Shown here piece by piece: positions 38,165 to 47,055 of a stretch of 64,000 nucleotides of DNA. The position numbers were made by a program, and so were the translations under genes. The stretch covers positions 1,116,001-1,180,000 of the forward strand of contig NZ_JAFEVR010000004.1 in NCBI RefSeq assembly GCF_017352375.1, written 5' to 3'. The stretch comes from Mycolicibacterium sp. S2-37. GTDB taxonomy: Bacteria; Actinomycetota; Actinomycetes; Mycobacteriales; Mycobacteriaceae. The notes under the pieces were generated by a model. It ran no database searches and was not told where the DNA came from. It saw nothing but the letters and a program-made list of their open reading frames with translations. How positions within the stretch are numbered: position 1 is the stretch's first letter; each line of letters begins with the position of its first letter.

Positions 38165-39759
38165 TCGCGCTGGATGTTCTCCAGGCGCCATTTGGTCGAG
38201 AACACCGCCAGAACCACACCGTCGGTGCGGGTGAACACCTCGACCGACGCCTGCTTCTGCAAGATCTCGGCGTCGGCGGGGTCGGCGGCCCTGGCCACCG
38301 TGTACGGCAGTGGTTCCAGCGAGATCGGCGCGCTGAACTCGTTGGCCATGCGGTGGCTGGCGACCTCGAACTGCATCGGGCCGACCGCGGCGAAGACCGG
38401 CGCCTGGTCGCCACGCCGGTCCGAGCGCAGCACCTGGATGACGCCCTCCTGATCCAGCTGCTCGATCCCCTTGCGGAACTGCTTGTGCTTGCTCGGATCG
38501 GTACCGCGTGCGACAGCGAAGTGCTCGGGCGAGAAGCTCGGAATCGGCGGGTACACGACCGGCAGATCCTGGTAGAGCGTGTCACCCGGACGCAACGCGG
38601 CAGCATTGGCGAGCCCGATGACATCCCCCGGCCATGCGGTGTGCAGGGTGGACCGCTGCTGACCGAACACTGATTGCGCATACTTGGTGACGAACGGTTT
38701 GCCGGTGGCCCCGTGGGTCAGCACTTCGCCGCGCTCGAAGGTGCCCGAGCACACCCGCGCGTAGGCGATCCGGTCGCGGTGGGCCGAATCCATCCCTGCC
38801 TGGACCTTGAAGACGAACGCGCTGAACGGTGCGGCGGTATCGCGGCGGTTGCCCTCGATGTCGAGCTGCCCGTGCGGCGGCGGCGCCAGCTGGGCGAGGA
38901 CGTCGAGCAGCTGGTTGACACCGAAGTTGAGAATGGCCGAGGTGAACAGGACCGGTGTCGACGTACACCGCAGGAACGAATCCCGATCGAAGTCGGCGCC
39001 GTCGGCGCTCAGCAGTTCGGACTCCTCGATCGCGTTGTCCCAGTCGATTCCCGCGACCTCATGGGCGTGTGCGGCCTCGATGTGTTCCTCCGGAGCGGCG
39101 GTGGCGCCGCCGGCGGTGCGGGTGTACTTGATGTACATGCCGGTCCGCCGGTCGAGGACGCCCTTGAAGTCGCCGGCGATACCGACGGGCCAGGTCAAAG
39201 GGGTGGTCTGCAGCTGGATGCGCTCGTGGATCTCGTCCATCAACTCCAGCGCGTGGCGTCCCGGCCGGTCCCATTTGTTGACCACCGTGATGATGGGGAT
39301 GCCGCGATGGCGGCACACCTGGAACAGCTTGAGTGTCTGCGGTTCCAGGCCCTTGGCGGCGTCGATGAGCATCACCGCGCAGTCGACGGCGGTCAGCACG
39401 CGGTAGGTGTCTTCGGAGAAGTCGGCGTGCCCGGGGGTGTCGAGCAGGTTGATGATGCAGGTGTCGCCGTCCTTGGTGTGGTACGGGAACTGCAGCGCCG
39501 TCGAGGTGATGGAGATGCCGCGGGCCTTCTCCATCTCCATCCAGTCCGACACCGTGGCGCGCCGACCCGCCTTACCGTGGATGGCGCCCGCCTCGGTGAT
39601 CGCCTTGGCGTGCAGCACCAGCGCCTCGGTCAACGTGGACTTGCCGGCGTCGGGGTGGCTGATCACCGCGAACGTCCTGCGACGTCGCGCCTCGGCATTG
39701 ATGCGGGCTGCTTGCGGTCCGGAGGCTGTGGGTGCACCGGCGGCGGTATCGGTTGTCAT
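38119..39759 (-). CDS. prfC: Peptide chain release factor 3
   Basis: A 546-residue translational GTPase that recycles RF1/RF2 after termination. G-domain motifs: SHPDAGKST (G1, about residue 35), LLDTPGHADFSEDT (G3), TVVNKWDRPGR (G4). The switch region contains RRATVSDWMEMEKARGISITST. Domains II and III follow with FVFKVQAGMD and the C-terminal VGPMQFEVASHRM. The length is normal for RF3. It is convergent with the cyclase gene and overlaps its last 46 bases. Confidence 0.95.
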   Translation of the reverse strand: MTTDTAAGAPTASGPQAARINAEARRRRTFAVISHPDAGKSTLTEALVLHAKAITEAGAIHGKAGRRATVSDWMEMEKARGISITSTALQFPYHTKDGDTCIINLLDTPGHADFSEDTYRVLTAVDCAVMLIDAAKGLEPQTLKLFQVCRHRGIPIITVVNKWDRPGRHALELMDEIHERIQLQTTPLTWPVGIAGDFKGVLDRRTGMYIKYTRTAGGATAAPEEHIEAAHAHEVAGIDWDNAIEESELLSADGADFDRDSFLRCTSTPVLFTSAILNFGVNQLLDVLAQLAPPPHGQLDIEGNRRDTAAPFSAFVFKVQAGMDSAHRDRIAYARVCSGTFERGEVLTHGATGKPFVTKYAQSVFGQQRSTLHTAWPGDVIGLANAAALRPGDTLYQDLPVVYPPIPSFSPEHFAVARGTDPSKHKQFRKGIEQLDQEGVIQVLRSDRRGDQAPVFAAVGPMQFEVASHRMANEFSAPISLEPLPYTVARAADPADAEILQKQASVEVFTRTDGVVLAVFSTKWRLENIQRDYPDVRLRSLVAAGD

Positions 39760-39903
39760 TGCACCACCGATTTTATGGACCGCGACGCCGGAACGTTAAT
39801 CGTCGGCCACAGACTCCTGTTATTGGGATCGGTAGCGCCCGCCGCGCGGTGAACTTTCCTCATCGAGGCCGACAGCGGCACATCACCAGGAAAGAGAAGA
39901 ACC

Positions 39904-40296
39904 ATGACCACTCACCACCGCCAGCGGGTCGTCGCCGGAGTGCTGATGTCGGCCGGTCTGGCCGTCAGCGGGCTCGGTCTGTCCGCCGGAGTCGCCGACG
40001 CGCAGGTCCCACCGACCGGACCATTCACCTGGTGCCCGGGTGACCCACCGGTGGAGACCGGGAACAAGAAATACAACCCGGTTCGCTGGAACGAGAGCAT
40101 CTGCCACGAGTACTGGCTCGTCTATCACGGGCAGGGCAACGTTGCGCAGAACGTCTGGGACGGGCCCAATCCGCCCGGGCCACCCCCCGGTCAGGGCGTT
40201 GGCACACCTCCTCCGCCCCTCCCGCCGGGTTGGTGCTGGGCCATGTTCCTGCCTGGACCGTGCCCCCCGGGTGTCCCCGGACCCGTACTTCAATAG
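39904..40296 (+). CDS. Small exported mycobacterial protein, Pro-rich
   Basis: A 130-residue secreted protein with a signal peptide ending GVADAQ (about residue 34). The mature part contains four cysteines (FTWCPGDPP, SICHEY, GWCWAM, GPCPP) and a proline/glycine-rich C-terminus. The motif TWCPG followed later by CH is seen in several small mycobacterial exported proteins of unknown role. AGGAAAGAGAAGAACC precedes the ATG. It stands alone between divergent prfC and the following small genes; 182 bases after it have no recognised feature. Confidence 0.75.
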   Translation: MTTHHRQRVVAGVLMSAGLAVSGLGLSAGVADAQVPPTGPFTWCPGDPPVETGNKKYNPVRWNESICHEYWLVYHGQGNVAQNVWDGPNPPGPPPGQGVGTPPPPLPPGWCWAMFLPGPCPPGVPGPVLQ

Positions 40297-40478
40297 GGGC
40301 CGCCGACTCAGCCTGGATGCCGGCGCCGCTGTGGCGGCCGCGATCAGTTCCAGCACGTCACGCTTGCGCGGATTCACGCTGTCGGACGATGGCCCCGTTC
40401 GACTCGAGACGCAGGAGTCCTGACATACCATTCGGTCGGTGCTGTCCTCACGACCGGCCTTCAAGAAGAGGAGATGTG

Positions 40479-40772
40479 ATGTTCCGGATTGATGGCCTCG
40501 GCGGTGAAAGCATTGTCGTGGACGGCAATTGGGTGGAGAAGCTGCGCGCCGGTTCGTCGCGTGGCCGCAACCCGGCAGACCAGTACTCGGGGACTGAGAT
40601 CAGCGAGATCACTCGACGCACGAAGCTGTTCGGCGGCGAGAAGCAACGCGTGCTCCAGGTGATCGTGAGCGTGGGTACGTTCTACTCGCTGATGGTCCCT
40701 GCCGAGCGGCGCGCCGAGGTCGACGCGCTGATCGCCGCGTTGGAGAGCGCTCGAACGCGTGCGACGTCCTAG
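40479..40772 (+). CDS. Small conserved protein of unknown function
   Basis: A 97-residue protein of predominantly beta-strand character (SIVVDGNWVEKL, QRVLQVIVSVGTFYSLMV) ending in a helix (AERRAEVDALIAALESARTRA). The arrangement resembles a PH-like small domain such as DUF4429, but I cannot assign it firmly. The ATG at 40479 has AAGAGGAG 7 bases upstream; a longer frame upstream has no support. It is followed 9 bases later by another small gene and they are probably co-transcribed. Confidence 0.65.
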   Translation: MFRIDGLGGESIVVDGNWVEKLRAGSSRGRNPADQYSGTEISEITRRTKLFGGEKQRVLQVIVSVGTFYSLMVPAERRAEVDALIAALESARTRATS

Positions 40773-40781
40773 GCCGCGGCC

Positions 40782-41162
40782 GTGACGTCCCCTCAGCCAC
40801 CCGCCGTCACCGTTCACGCGCTCGGGACCGTGTGCGTGCCGGTCGGCCACCGGGTCGAGGTCCGGGTCTTCTTGCGCGACAATGGCAAAGGCACAGCGGC
40901 GCCGTGTGCGGACGAGCCGTTCATCACCGATCTCGACACCGGTGTCACCTTCGGCACGGATTGGCACTTTCGGCGGCTCAGCGGATATCGCCCCGGGACC
41001 ATCCAGGATCTGCCCGTCATGCCCGCTGCGGACCTGGCGGTGCATTCGGTTCTGGTCGGCACGGTGGCGGCGACCAGAGTGGTCACCATCGGCGGCGGCG
41101 ACAGCCTGTTCCACCAGACGACTCTGCTCATCGAGCCCTCGGGAGACGACTCGCACGCTTGA
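40782..41162 (+). CDS. Hypothetical protein
   Basis: A 126-residue protein with a GTG start, mostly predicted beta-strand, without signal peptide or membrane helix. Recognisable features are a short conserved-looking ending HQTTLLIEPSGDDSHA and a single cysteine pair (VCVPVG, APCADE). I do not recognise the family. Reading-frame quality (GC-rich third positions) and the close spacing to its neighbour support it as a real gene; 58 bases separate it from the next one. Confidence 0.55.
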   Translation: MTSPQPPAVTVHALGTVCVPVGHRVEVRVFLRDNGKGTAAPCADEPFITDLDTGVTFGTDWHFRRLSGYRPGTIQDLPVMPAADLAVHSVLVGTVAATRVVTIGGGDSLFHQTTLLIEPSGDDSHA

Positions 41163-41220
41163 CCGGGACGCGGCGGGGCACCCTCATGGGGACCACCGCC
41201 CCTAGTTCTTGGAGGAACAG

Positions 41221-41643
41221 ATGTCACACCTGACCGACGACGCCAGGCAGATGCTGTCGAAACCCAACCCGGCCGTCATCGCCACCGTCCGGCGGGACGG
41301 ACACCCGGTATCGGCTGCGACGTGGTATCTCCTGCGTGACGATCGCCTGCTGGTCAACATGGATGTCGCCCGCAAGCGCCTGGGCCACCTGCGCAGAGAC
41401 CCGCGGGTCTCGCTCACGGTCATCGACGGGGACGACTGGTACACCCACCTCACCCTCATCGGGCACATCAGCGAGATCTACGACGACGAGGGTCTCGCCG
41501 ACATCGATGCACTGTCGCAGCACTACCAGGGCAAGCCGTACCCCGACCGGGAGCGGCCCCGGGTCAGTGCGCTGATCGAGATCGACCGGGTGCACGGTTG
41601 GGGTGCGCAGAAGAACAACGATCAGCCCGACGGGCGCGGCTGA
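41221..41643 (+). CDS. PPOX-class F420-dependent oxidoreductase-like protein
   Basis: A 140-residue split-barrel flavin/deazaflavin-binding protein. The N-terminal PNPAVIATVRRDGHPVSAATWYLL and RKRLGHLRRDPRVSLTVID segments match the PPOX class F420 family common in mycobacteria, enzymes that use F420H2 (or bind FMN) to reduce various substrates. The ATG at 41221 lies 6 bases after GGAGG; an in-frame TTG at 41209 is less likely. The stop overlaps the convergent nitrilase gene by 22 bases. Confidence 0.82.
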   Translation: MSHLTDDARQMLSKPNPAVIATVRRDGHPVSAATWYLLRDDRLLVNMDVARKRLGHLRRDPRVSLTVIDGDDWYTHLTLIGHISEIYDDEGLADIDALSQHYQGKPYPDRERPRVSALIEIDRVHGWGAQKNNDQPDGRG

Positions 41644-42512
41644 GGCGGCGACGGCTGCCAGCGCGTGGGGTCGATGCGGCCGTCGTAGATCGGCAGATCG
41701 ATGAGGGGGTCGTCGGGCGCCATCTGTGACCACATGCGGTTGTAGCCCTCGGTGCCGACGTCCCGGACGCGGGTGACGTCGTCGAGGTCGATGGTCAGCG
41801 TCATCAGCCCCGGGTCGGCGGCCGGAAGATCGGCGACGATGGCGCCCTCGGGATCGCTGACGATGGAGCCACCCCAGCCGACCGGACCCGCGGCGTTGAC
41901 GCTGAGCATGAACACCTGGTTGACGATCGCGTTGGCCTGGGCCAGGATCCGCTCCTGCTTCCGGTCGGCGCCGATGGTCTTCACCACGTTCACCACGAAC
42001 TCCGCACCCATCCATGCCACGCTTCGCGTCGACTCCGGGAACCAGGCGTCGTAGCAGATCGACAGGCCGCCTCGACCGATCCCGGGCATGTCGAAGACCA
42101 CGAATTCGTGACCGGAGGACCACGCTTCATAGGGCCGCCACGGGAAGACCTTGCGATAACTCGCGACCAGTTCGCCGCTCGGATCGAACACCACCTCGGT
42201 GTTGTAGACGCGGCTGTCGTCACCGAGTTCGGCCACCGAGCCGGGGATCAGCCAGACGCCGAGGTCCTTCGCCACCTCTGACAGCGCCCGCATCCGGGGG
42301 CCGTCGAGCGGTTCGGCGGCCGCCTTGAGCCAGGCGTTGGCGTCGTCAACGGTGTCGCAGTCACCCAGCAGGTGGATCTCCGGGAACACGATGAGATCAA
42401 GATCGGCTGCGCCGGAGCGTATCTCGGTGGCCTGCCGATGCAGGGCCGCAACCGGGTCCGGTCCGGTCAACGGTGCGTACTGAGCGAGGGCGACGGCCAG
42501 CGGGCGGCTCAT
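41622..42512 (-). CDS. Carbon-nitrogen hydrolase (nitrilase superfamily)
   Basis: A 296-residue amidohydrolase with the complete catalytic triad: Glu45 in VFPEIHLLG, Lys121 in SYRKVFPW and Cys153 in SICYDAWFPE. Such enzymes hydrolyse amides or carbamoyl compounds to acid and ammonia in the cytoplasm. Substrate specificity cannot be read. It is divergent from an XRE-cupin regulator with only 68 bases between starts, so regulation by that protein is plausible. Confidence 0.87.
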   Translation of the reverse strand: MSRPLAVALAQYAPLTGPDPVAALHRQATEIRSGAADLDLIVFPEIHLLGDCDTVDDANAWLKAAAEPLDGPRMRALSEVAKDLGVWLIPGSVAELGDDSRVYNTEVVFDPSGELVASYRKVFPWRPYEAWSSGHEFVVFDMPGIGRGGLSICYDAWFPESTRSVAWMGAEFVVNVVKTIGADRKQERILAQANAIVNQVFMLSVNAAGPVGWGGSIVSDPEGAIVADLPAADPGLMTLTIDLDDVTRVRDVGTEGYNRMWSQMAPDDPLIDLPIYDGRIDPTRWQPSPPQPRPSG

Positions 42513-42550
42513 GGGCCCAAGTTAGACCTTGGCGACACGTCCGTCGAATC

Positions 42551-42580
42551 GTGCACAAGTAGTGCGATATAGTGCACTTC
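42551..42580 (+). promoter_or_regulatory. Leaderless promoter and GTGCAC boxes before the XRE-cupin gene
   Basis: TATAGT at 42568-42573 is a good -10 hexamer with 7 bases to the ATG at 42581, which would make the mRNA leaderless; no Shine-Dalgarno sequence is seen. Two GTGCAC hexamers (42551-42556 and 42572-42577) lie 21 bases apart, about two helical turns, one overlapping the -10. This could be the operator of the XRE protein and of the divergent nitrilase gene. Confidence 0.5.
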
Positions 42581-43159
42581 ATGGAGGCGCAGGCGGCGAA
42601 GCTGGCCACCGCGATCGGTGCACGCGTCAGGCGCGAACGCCTCGCGCGCGGATGGACGCTGGATCAGCTGTCGGAAGCCGCCTCGGTGAGCCGTCGGATG
42701 GTGGTCAGCGTGGAACAGGGCACGGTGAATCCCAGCGTGGGAACGCTTCTCCGGCTTGGCGACGCCCTCGGCGTGGGCTTGCCCGCCTTGGTCGAGGCGC
42801 CGCAAACTCGAGCGGTCAAGATCACCAGAGCCGGTGACGGAGCCGAGCTTTGGAGGGGCAATGCCGGCGGACGAGGAGTGCTGGTAGCCGGCACCGCTCC
42901 CCCGAACATCGTCGAGCTGTGGGACTGGACACTGCATACCTCGGATCGGCATGTCAGCGAAGCGCACTCGCCCGGAACCGAGGAACTGGTTCACGTCATC
43001 GCCGGTTCCCTCACCGTCGAGGTGGGTGATGAGTCGATCGATCTCGAGGTCGGCGATGCGATGTCCTTGCCCGGCGACGTCAGTCACGCCTATGCGAATG
43101 CCTCCGGAGAGCCGGCGCGGTTCTCGCTGGCCGTATTCGAACCGGGCGTCGGAAGGTAG
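42581..43159 (+). CDS. XRE family regulator with cupin sensor domain
   Basis: A 192-residue two-domain regulator: an N-terminal Cro/CI-type helix-turn-helix (about residues 10-65: RERLARGWTLDQLSEAASVSRRMVVSVEQG) and a C-terminal cupin (about residues 105-185: GTEELVHVIAGSLTVEVGDESIDLEVGDAMSLPGDVSHAY). The ATG at 42581 is preferred over a GTG nine bases upstream because a -10 box at the right distance suggests a leaderless transcript. It is divergent from the nitrilase gene and followed 4 bases later by the PaiB-like gene. Confidence 0.87.
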   Translation: MEAQAAKLATAIGARVRRERLARGWTLDQLSEAASVSRRMVVSVEQGTVNPSVGTLLRLGDALGVGLPALVEAPQTRAVKITRAGDGAELWRGNAGGRGVLVAGTAPPNIVELWDWTLHTSDRHVSEAHSPGTEELVHVIAGSLTVEVGDESIDLEVGDAMSLPGDVSHAYANASGEPARFSLAVFEPGVGR

Positions 43160-43163
43160 TGAC

Positions 43164-43829
43164 ATGCTGATCCATCCTTGGGACGCCGCACTCGACACCG
43201 CAGAGTGGCAGACCTGGCTCGCCGGTACCGATCGCTTCGGTGTCCTGGCGGTCAACAACCTCGATCCCACCGATGCTCCACTGATGGTGCCCAGCCACTT
43301 CACCGTTGCCGGCGACGAACTGCTCATGCACCTGGCCCGGCCGAATCCCGTGTGGAAGCACCTCGAGGCAGCTGGCGAAGTCCGGCTTGCCGTGGTCGGC
43401 GACTACGCCTACATCCCGACGTACTGGCGCGCCAAGGCGGGCGGCGCCGACGAAGACGGTGTGCCGACGAGTTACTACTCAGCGGTGCAATTCGTGTGCG
43501 CCCCCACGATTGTCGATGACCCGCATCAGAAGGCTCGGCTGTTGGCCGCCCAGCTGGCCGCCTTCCAACCGGAGGGACGACACGCAGATGTCACCGTCGA
43601 CGACGAGCCCTATGGCCGGATGCTTCCCGGCATCCGCGGCCTGCGGCTGCGGGTCGTGCGCGTCGAGGCGAAGTTCAAGTACGACGACGCCAATCCGGTG
43701 GAACACCGTGAACGGGTGATCGACCACCTCGAGACACGGGATAGGGGCCTGGATTCCGGCGCGGCAACCCAACAGCGGCGACGCCTGGCCCAGATCGGTG
43801 ACTGGAAGGCGTTCCGCCGGCGCTCTTAG
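43164..43829 (+). CDS. FMN-binding negative transcriptional regulator (PaiB-like)
   Basis: A 221-residue FMN split-barrel protein of the PaiB group. Typical parts are DRFGVLAVNNLDPTDAPLMVPSHF, HLARPNPVWKHL, YIPTYWRAK and the C-terminal KFKYDDANPVEHRERVIDHLE. Despite the name, members are probably flavin or haem-binding enzymes or stress proteins. GGAAGG precedes the ATG by 6 bases and the gene is 4 bases after the XRE-cupin stop, so they form an operon. Confidence 0.82.
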   Translation: MLIHPWDAALDTAEWQTWLAGTDRFGVLAVNNLDPTDAPLMVPSHFTVAGDELLMHLARPNPVWKHLEAAGEVRLAVVGDYAYIPTYWRAKAGGADEDGVPTSYYSAVQFVCAPTIVDDPHQKARLLAAQLAAFQPEGRHADVTVDDEPYGRMLPGIRGLRLRVVRVEAKFKYDDANPVEHRERVIDHLETRDRGLDSGAATQQRRRLAQIGDWKAFRRRS

Positions 43830-43865
43830 CCCAGACCTGCCCACTTCTACTTCAGCCGCCATTTT

Positions 43866-43907
43866 CCGTATCTGCGATCAGATAGGCTGCCTGTAACCGT
43901 ATATGCG
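43866..43907 (+). promoter_or_regulatory. Candidate molybdate operator: direct repeats plus a dyad
   Basis: CCGTATCTGCG (43866-43876) and CCGTATATGCG (43897-43907) are direct repeats identical at 10 of 11 positions, 31 bases apart (three helical turns). The first overlaps a perfect dyad TATCTGCGATCAGATA (43869-43884). The site lies just upstream of the HTH-Mop gene that heads the modABC operon, so it is a natural candidate for binding by that protein. Confidence 0.5.
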
Positions 43908-43931
43908 GATAGTCAGGTCGAGGGAGTGCGT

Positions 43932-44336
43932 GTGCCGGCAATTCGGGTCAAGGACGCCGCGGCGCTTCTCGGCGTCAGCGATGACACGGTGCGCCGCTGG
44001 ATCGAGACCGGCGCCCTCGCCTCGTTCAAGGACGAGGCAGGGCGCAAGGTGATCGCCGGCGACGTCCTGGCTGAGTTCGCCCGCGATCACGCCGCGCCGC
44101 CGCCGAACCCACTGGGCGTCGGAAGCTCGGCGCGCAACCGATTGGTCGGACTGGTCACCAAGGTCACCGCCGACCGGGTGATGAGCGAGGTCCAGATGCA
44201 GTGCGGTCCGTTCACCGTCGTCTCGTTGATGAGCACCGAGTCGGCTCGACAACTCGGTCTGGAACCCGGTGCGCTCGCGGTCGCGGTCATCAAAGCCACC
44301 AACGTCATCATCGAAACCCCGGGCGGTGCGTCATGA
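43932..44336 (+). CDS. Molybdate-binding HTH regulator (MerR/excisionase HTH plus Mop domain)
   Basis: A 134-residue protein with an N-terminal DNA-binding helix-turn-helix (AIRVKDAAALLGVSDDTVRRWIETG) and a C-terminal Mop/TOBE domain (SARNRLVGLVTKVTADRVMSEVQMQCG through KATNVIIETP). It would sense molybdate and control modABC, a role played by ModE in proteobacteria. The GTG at 43932 is preferred because GAGGGA lies 6 bases upstream; the GTG at 43926 touches it. The stop overlaps the modA ATG (ATGA). Confidence 0.85.
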   Translation: MPAIRVKDAAALLGVSDDTVRRWIETGALASFKDEAGRKVIAGDVLAEFARDHAAPPPNPLGVGSSARNRLVGLVTKVTADRVMSEVQMQCGPFTVVSLMSTESARQLGLEPGALAVAVIKATNVIIETPGGAS

Positions 44337-45085
44337 GGCCGATCGTCGTCGGGGTCGCACTCGCGGCGGTGCTGGCCGGCTGTTCGTCCGCCCAGGACGA
44401 GTCGGGTTCGGCCGCCGGTGTCACGGTGTTCGCGGCGGCGTCGCTGAAGCAGCCGTTCACCGCACTCGGCACTCGGTTCGAATCCGACCACCCCGGAACC
44501 CGCGTCGCCTTCAACTTCGCGGGATCATCGGATCTGCTCGCGCAATTGATCCAGGGCGCGCCGGCCGACGTGTTCGCCTCGGCGGACACCAACACCATGA
44601 CCAAAGCCGCGGACGCCGGCGTCGTGGCGGGTGAGCCGACGAACTTCGCGACCAACACCCTGACCATCGTCACCCCGCCGGGCAACCCCGAGCGCATCGC
44701 GTCCTTCGCCGACCTGGCGAAGCCGGACACACGGGTGGTCGTGTGCGCCCCGCAGGTGCCGTGCGGGTCGGCCACCGAGAAGCTGGAGAAGGCCACCGGC
44801 GTGACCCTGACACCGGTCAGCGAAGAGTCCGCGGTGACCGACGTGCTGGGCAAAGTCACCTCCGGACAGGCCGACGCCGGCCTGGTGTACGTGACCGATG
44901 CGGCCGGCGCCGGCGACGCGGTCGCCGCTATTGCGTTCCCCGAGTCCGGCGACGCCGTCAACACCTACCCGATCGCCGCACTCGAGGAGTCGGCGAATCC
45001 TGAACTGGCACAGCAGTTCCTCGACCTCGTGACGGGTCCGACCGGGCGGGACGTCCTGGCCGCAGCCGGTTTCGCCGCGCCGTGA
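44333..45085 (+). CDS. modA: Molybdate ABC transporter substrate-binding lipoprotein
   Basis: A 250-residue lipoprotein (signal peptide [17 protein letters not shown] with lipobox LAGC) with the ModA fold. Conserved pieces are [43 protein letters not shown] and [14 protein letters not shown], which contain the serine residues that bind the oxyanion. It captures molybdate (or tungstate) outside the membrane and delivers it to ModBC. It overlaps the regulator gene and modB by four bases each. Confidence 0.93.
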   Translation: MRPIVVGVALAAVLAGCSSAQDESGSAAGVTVFAAASLKQPFTALGTRFESDHPGTRVAFNFAGSSDLLAQLIQGAPADVFASADTNTMTKAADAGVVAGEPTNFATNTLTIVTPPGNPERIASFADLAKPDTRVVVCAPQVPCGSATEKLEKATGVTLTPVSEESAVTDVLGKVTSGQADAGLVYVTDAAGAGDAVAAIAFPESGDAVNTYPIAALEESANPELAQQFLDLVTGPTGRDVLAAAGFAAP

Positions 45086-45894
45086 CCGCCACGCGACGTA
45101 CCGGTGGGATGGTTCAGGTCGGCCTTCCCGCCTGGATCCATCTGCCGGCCGCGGCGGGCGCGCTGTTCGTCATCGTGCCGCTGATCGCCATCCTGCTCAA
45201 GATCGATTGGCCGCACTTCATTCCACTGATCACCTCGGAATCGTCGCGCGCGGCCCTGGCCTTGAGCCTCAAGACCGCGACCGCCAGCACCGTCGTCTGT
45301 GTGCTTCTCGGCGTTCCCATGGCGTTGGTCCTGGCCCGCGGGCAGTTCCCCGGGCGGTCGGTGCTCCGCGCCCTGGTCCTGTTGCCCCTGGTGTTGCCGC
45401 CGGTCGTCGGCGGTATCGCTTTGCTCTACACCTTCGGACGGCAGGGGTTGCTCGGGCGCGAACTCGAGATGATCGGCATCCGGATCGCCTTTTCGACCGC
45501 GGCGGTGGTGCTGGCCCAGTCGTTCGTGTCGCTGCCCTTCCTGGTGGTCAGCCTCGAGGGCGCGTTGCGTTCCGCGGGTTCGGGGTACGAGCACATCGCC
45601 GCCACCCTAGGCGCGAGGCCGACGACCGTTCTGCGGACGGTGACGTTGCCGCTCGTGCTTCCCGGTCTCCTGTCGGGGGCGGTGCTGGCGTTCGCGCGCT
45701 CGCTCGGCGAATTCGGTGCGACGCTGACCTTCGCCGGATCGCTGCAGGGCGTGACACGGACCCTTCCGCTGGAGATCTATCTCCAGCGCGAAACCGATGC
45801 CGATGCCGCCGTTGCCCTTTCGCTCCTGCTCATTGCGGTCGCCGCGGTGATCGTCATCGCGTCCGCGAGCCGACGACTGACGGGTCCGCTGTGA
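45082..45894 (+). CDS. modB: Molybdate ABC transporter permease
   Basis: A 270-residue membrane protein with about five or six helices. The cytoplasmic coupling helix (EAA-like) is seen as [38 protein letters not shown], and [12 protein letters not shown] and [15 protein letters not shown] are typical of ModB. It forms the channel of the molybdate importer with ModC. Start GTG overlaps the modA stop and the modC start overlaps its own. Confidence 0.93.
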   Translation: MTATRRTGGMVQVGLPAWIHLPAAAGALFVIVPLIAILLKIDWPHFIPLITSESSRAALALSLKTATASTVVCVLLGVPMALVLARGQFPGRSVLRALVLLPLVLPPVVGGIALLYTFGRQGLLGRELEMIGIRIAFSTAAVVLAQSFVSLPFLVVSLEGALRSAGSGYEHIAATLGARPTTVLRTVTLPLVLPGLLSGAVLAFARSLGEFGATLTFAGSLQGVTRTLPLEIYLQRETDADAAVALSLLLIAVAAVIVIASASRRLTGPL

Positions 45895-46976
45895 GCGGGG
45901 TGCGCGTGCGGGCGCGCCTGAAGCAGCGCGGCGTCGATTTCGACGTGTCGGTCGACCACGGCGAAGTGCTGGCGGTGCTGGGCCCGAATGGGGTCGGCAA
46001 GTCGACGCTCCTGTTGCTGATCGCCGGCCTGCTCGAGCCCGACGAGGGCCGTGTCGAGCTCGGCGGAACGGTCGTCACCGATACCGCCACCGGAACCCAC
46101 GTCGCGGCCCATGCTCGCGGCGTCGCGCTGCTCAGTCAGCAATCCATGCTGTTTCCGCATATGAGCGCCATCGCGAACGTGGCCTACGCCCCACGATGCA
46201 GGGGGCAGTCGCGAACTGCTGCACGGCACGCGGCGCAGCGTTGGCTCGAAGCCGTCGGCGTCGCGGAGCTGGCCGACCGGAGACCGGCTCAGCTCTCGGG
46301 AGGTCAGGCCCAGCGGGTCGCCGTGGCCCGTGCCCTGGCCGCCGAGCCGCAGCTGCTGTTGCTCGACGAGCCGCTGGCCGCACTCGACGTCACCGCCGCC
46401 CCCGCGCTGCGCCGACTGCTGCGCGAGATCCTGCGGGAGACCGACCGCACTGCCATCCTCGTCACCCACGACCTCCTCGACGCCTTGGCGATAGCCGACA
46501 CGGTGATCGTCATCGACGACGGCAGAGTGGTCGAGAGCGGCCCGGTGCGGACCGTACTGGCCGCGCCCCGCAGCGACTTCGCCGCCCGCATCGCGGGTGT
46601 CAACCTGATTGCCGGGGTCATCTCCGAGCCGGGAGTGCTGCGAACCGACTGGGGCACCGATATTTCCGGAATCGGCGACCCGCAACCCGGATCGGCGGCG
46701 ATCGCGTTGTGTCAGCCGGCAGCCGTCGCCGTGCATCTCGATCCCCCGCACGCAAGCCCACGCAATGTCATCGCGGTGCGGATCGCCGAACTCGACATGC
46801 ACGGGACGACGGTCAGGATCCGCGGGGCCGAACAGCCCGACGGCGGCACCGGACTGGCCGCCGACATCACCGCCGCATCGGCCGCCGAGCTCGACCTCCA
46901 CCCAGGCCGGGACGTGTACTTCGTGGTCAAAGCCCAGGAAGTCCAACTGCATCCGGCGTTGCCATCGGGACGGTGA
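45891..46976 (+). CDS. modC: Molybdate ABC transporter ATP-binding protein
   Basis: A 361-residue ATPase: Walker [10 protein letters not shown] (about residue 32), signature [15 protein letters not shown], Walker [13 protein letters not shown], switch VTHD. The C-terminal about 130 residues after [12 protein letters not shown] form a TOBE/Mop domain that binds oxyanion for trans-inhibition in this family. The GTG at 45891 overlaps the modB stop; the longer frame upstream is the shadow of modB. Confidence 0.93.
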   Translation: MSGVRVRARLKQRGVDFDVSVDHGEVLAVLGPNGVGKSTLLLLIAGLLEPDEGRVELGGTVVTDTATGTHVAAHARGVALLSQQSMLFPHMSAIANVAYAPRCRGQSRTAARHAAQRWLEAVGVAELADRRPAQLSGGQAQRVAVARALAAEPQLLLLDEPLAALDVTAAPALRRLLREILRETDRTAILVTHDLLDALAIADTVIVIDDGRVVESGPVRTVLAAPRSDFAARIAGVNLIAGVISEPGVLRTDWGTDISGIGDPQPGSAAIALCQPAAVAVHLDPPHASPRNVIAVRIAELDMHGTTVRIRGAEQPDGGTGLAADITAASAAELDLHPGRDVYFVVKAQEVQLHPALPSGR

Positions 46977-47055
46977 AGGACTGAATTTCGCGGAAGCCGA
47001 TACACCCGCCGGACTACGAGCGCAAACTGCGCGAAGTAGCTCGAAGGAGGGAATC

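Noticed and set aside
40230..40478. N-terminal extension of the small gene at 40479
   Set aside because: The frame upstream is composed of Arg/Pro/Thr-rich shadow sequence of the preceding gene, and AAGAGGAG points to the ATG at 40479.
42572..42580. GTG start of the XRE-cupin gene nine bases upstream
   Set aside because: It lies inside the -10 region and a GTGCAC box; the ATG at 42581 is at the right distance for a leaderless start.
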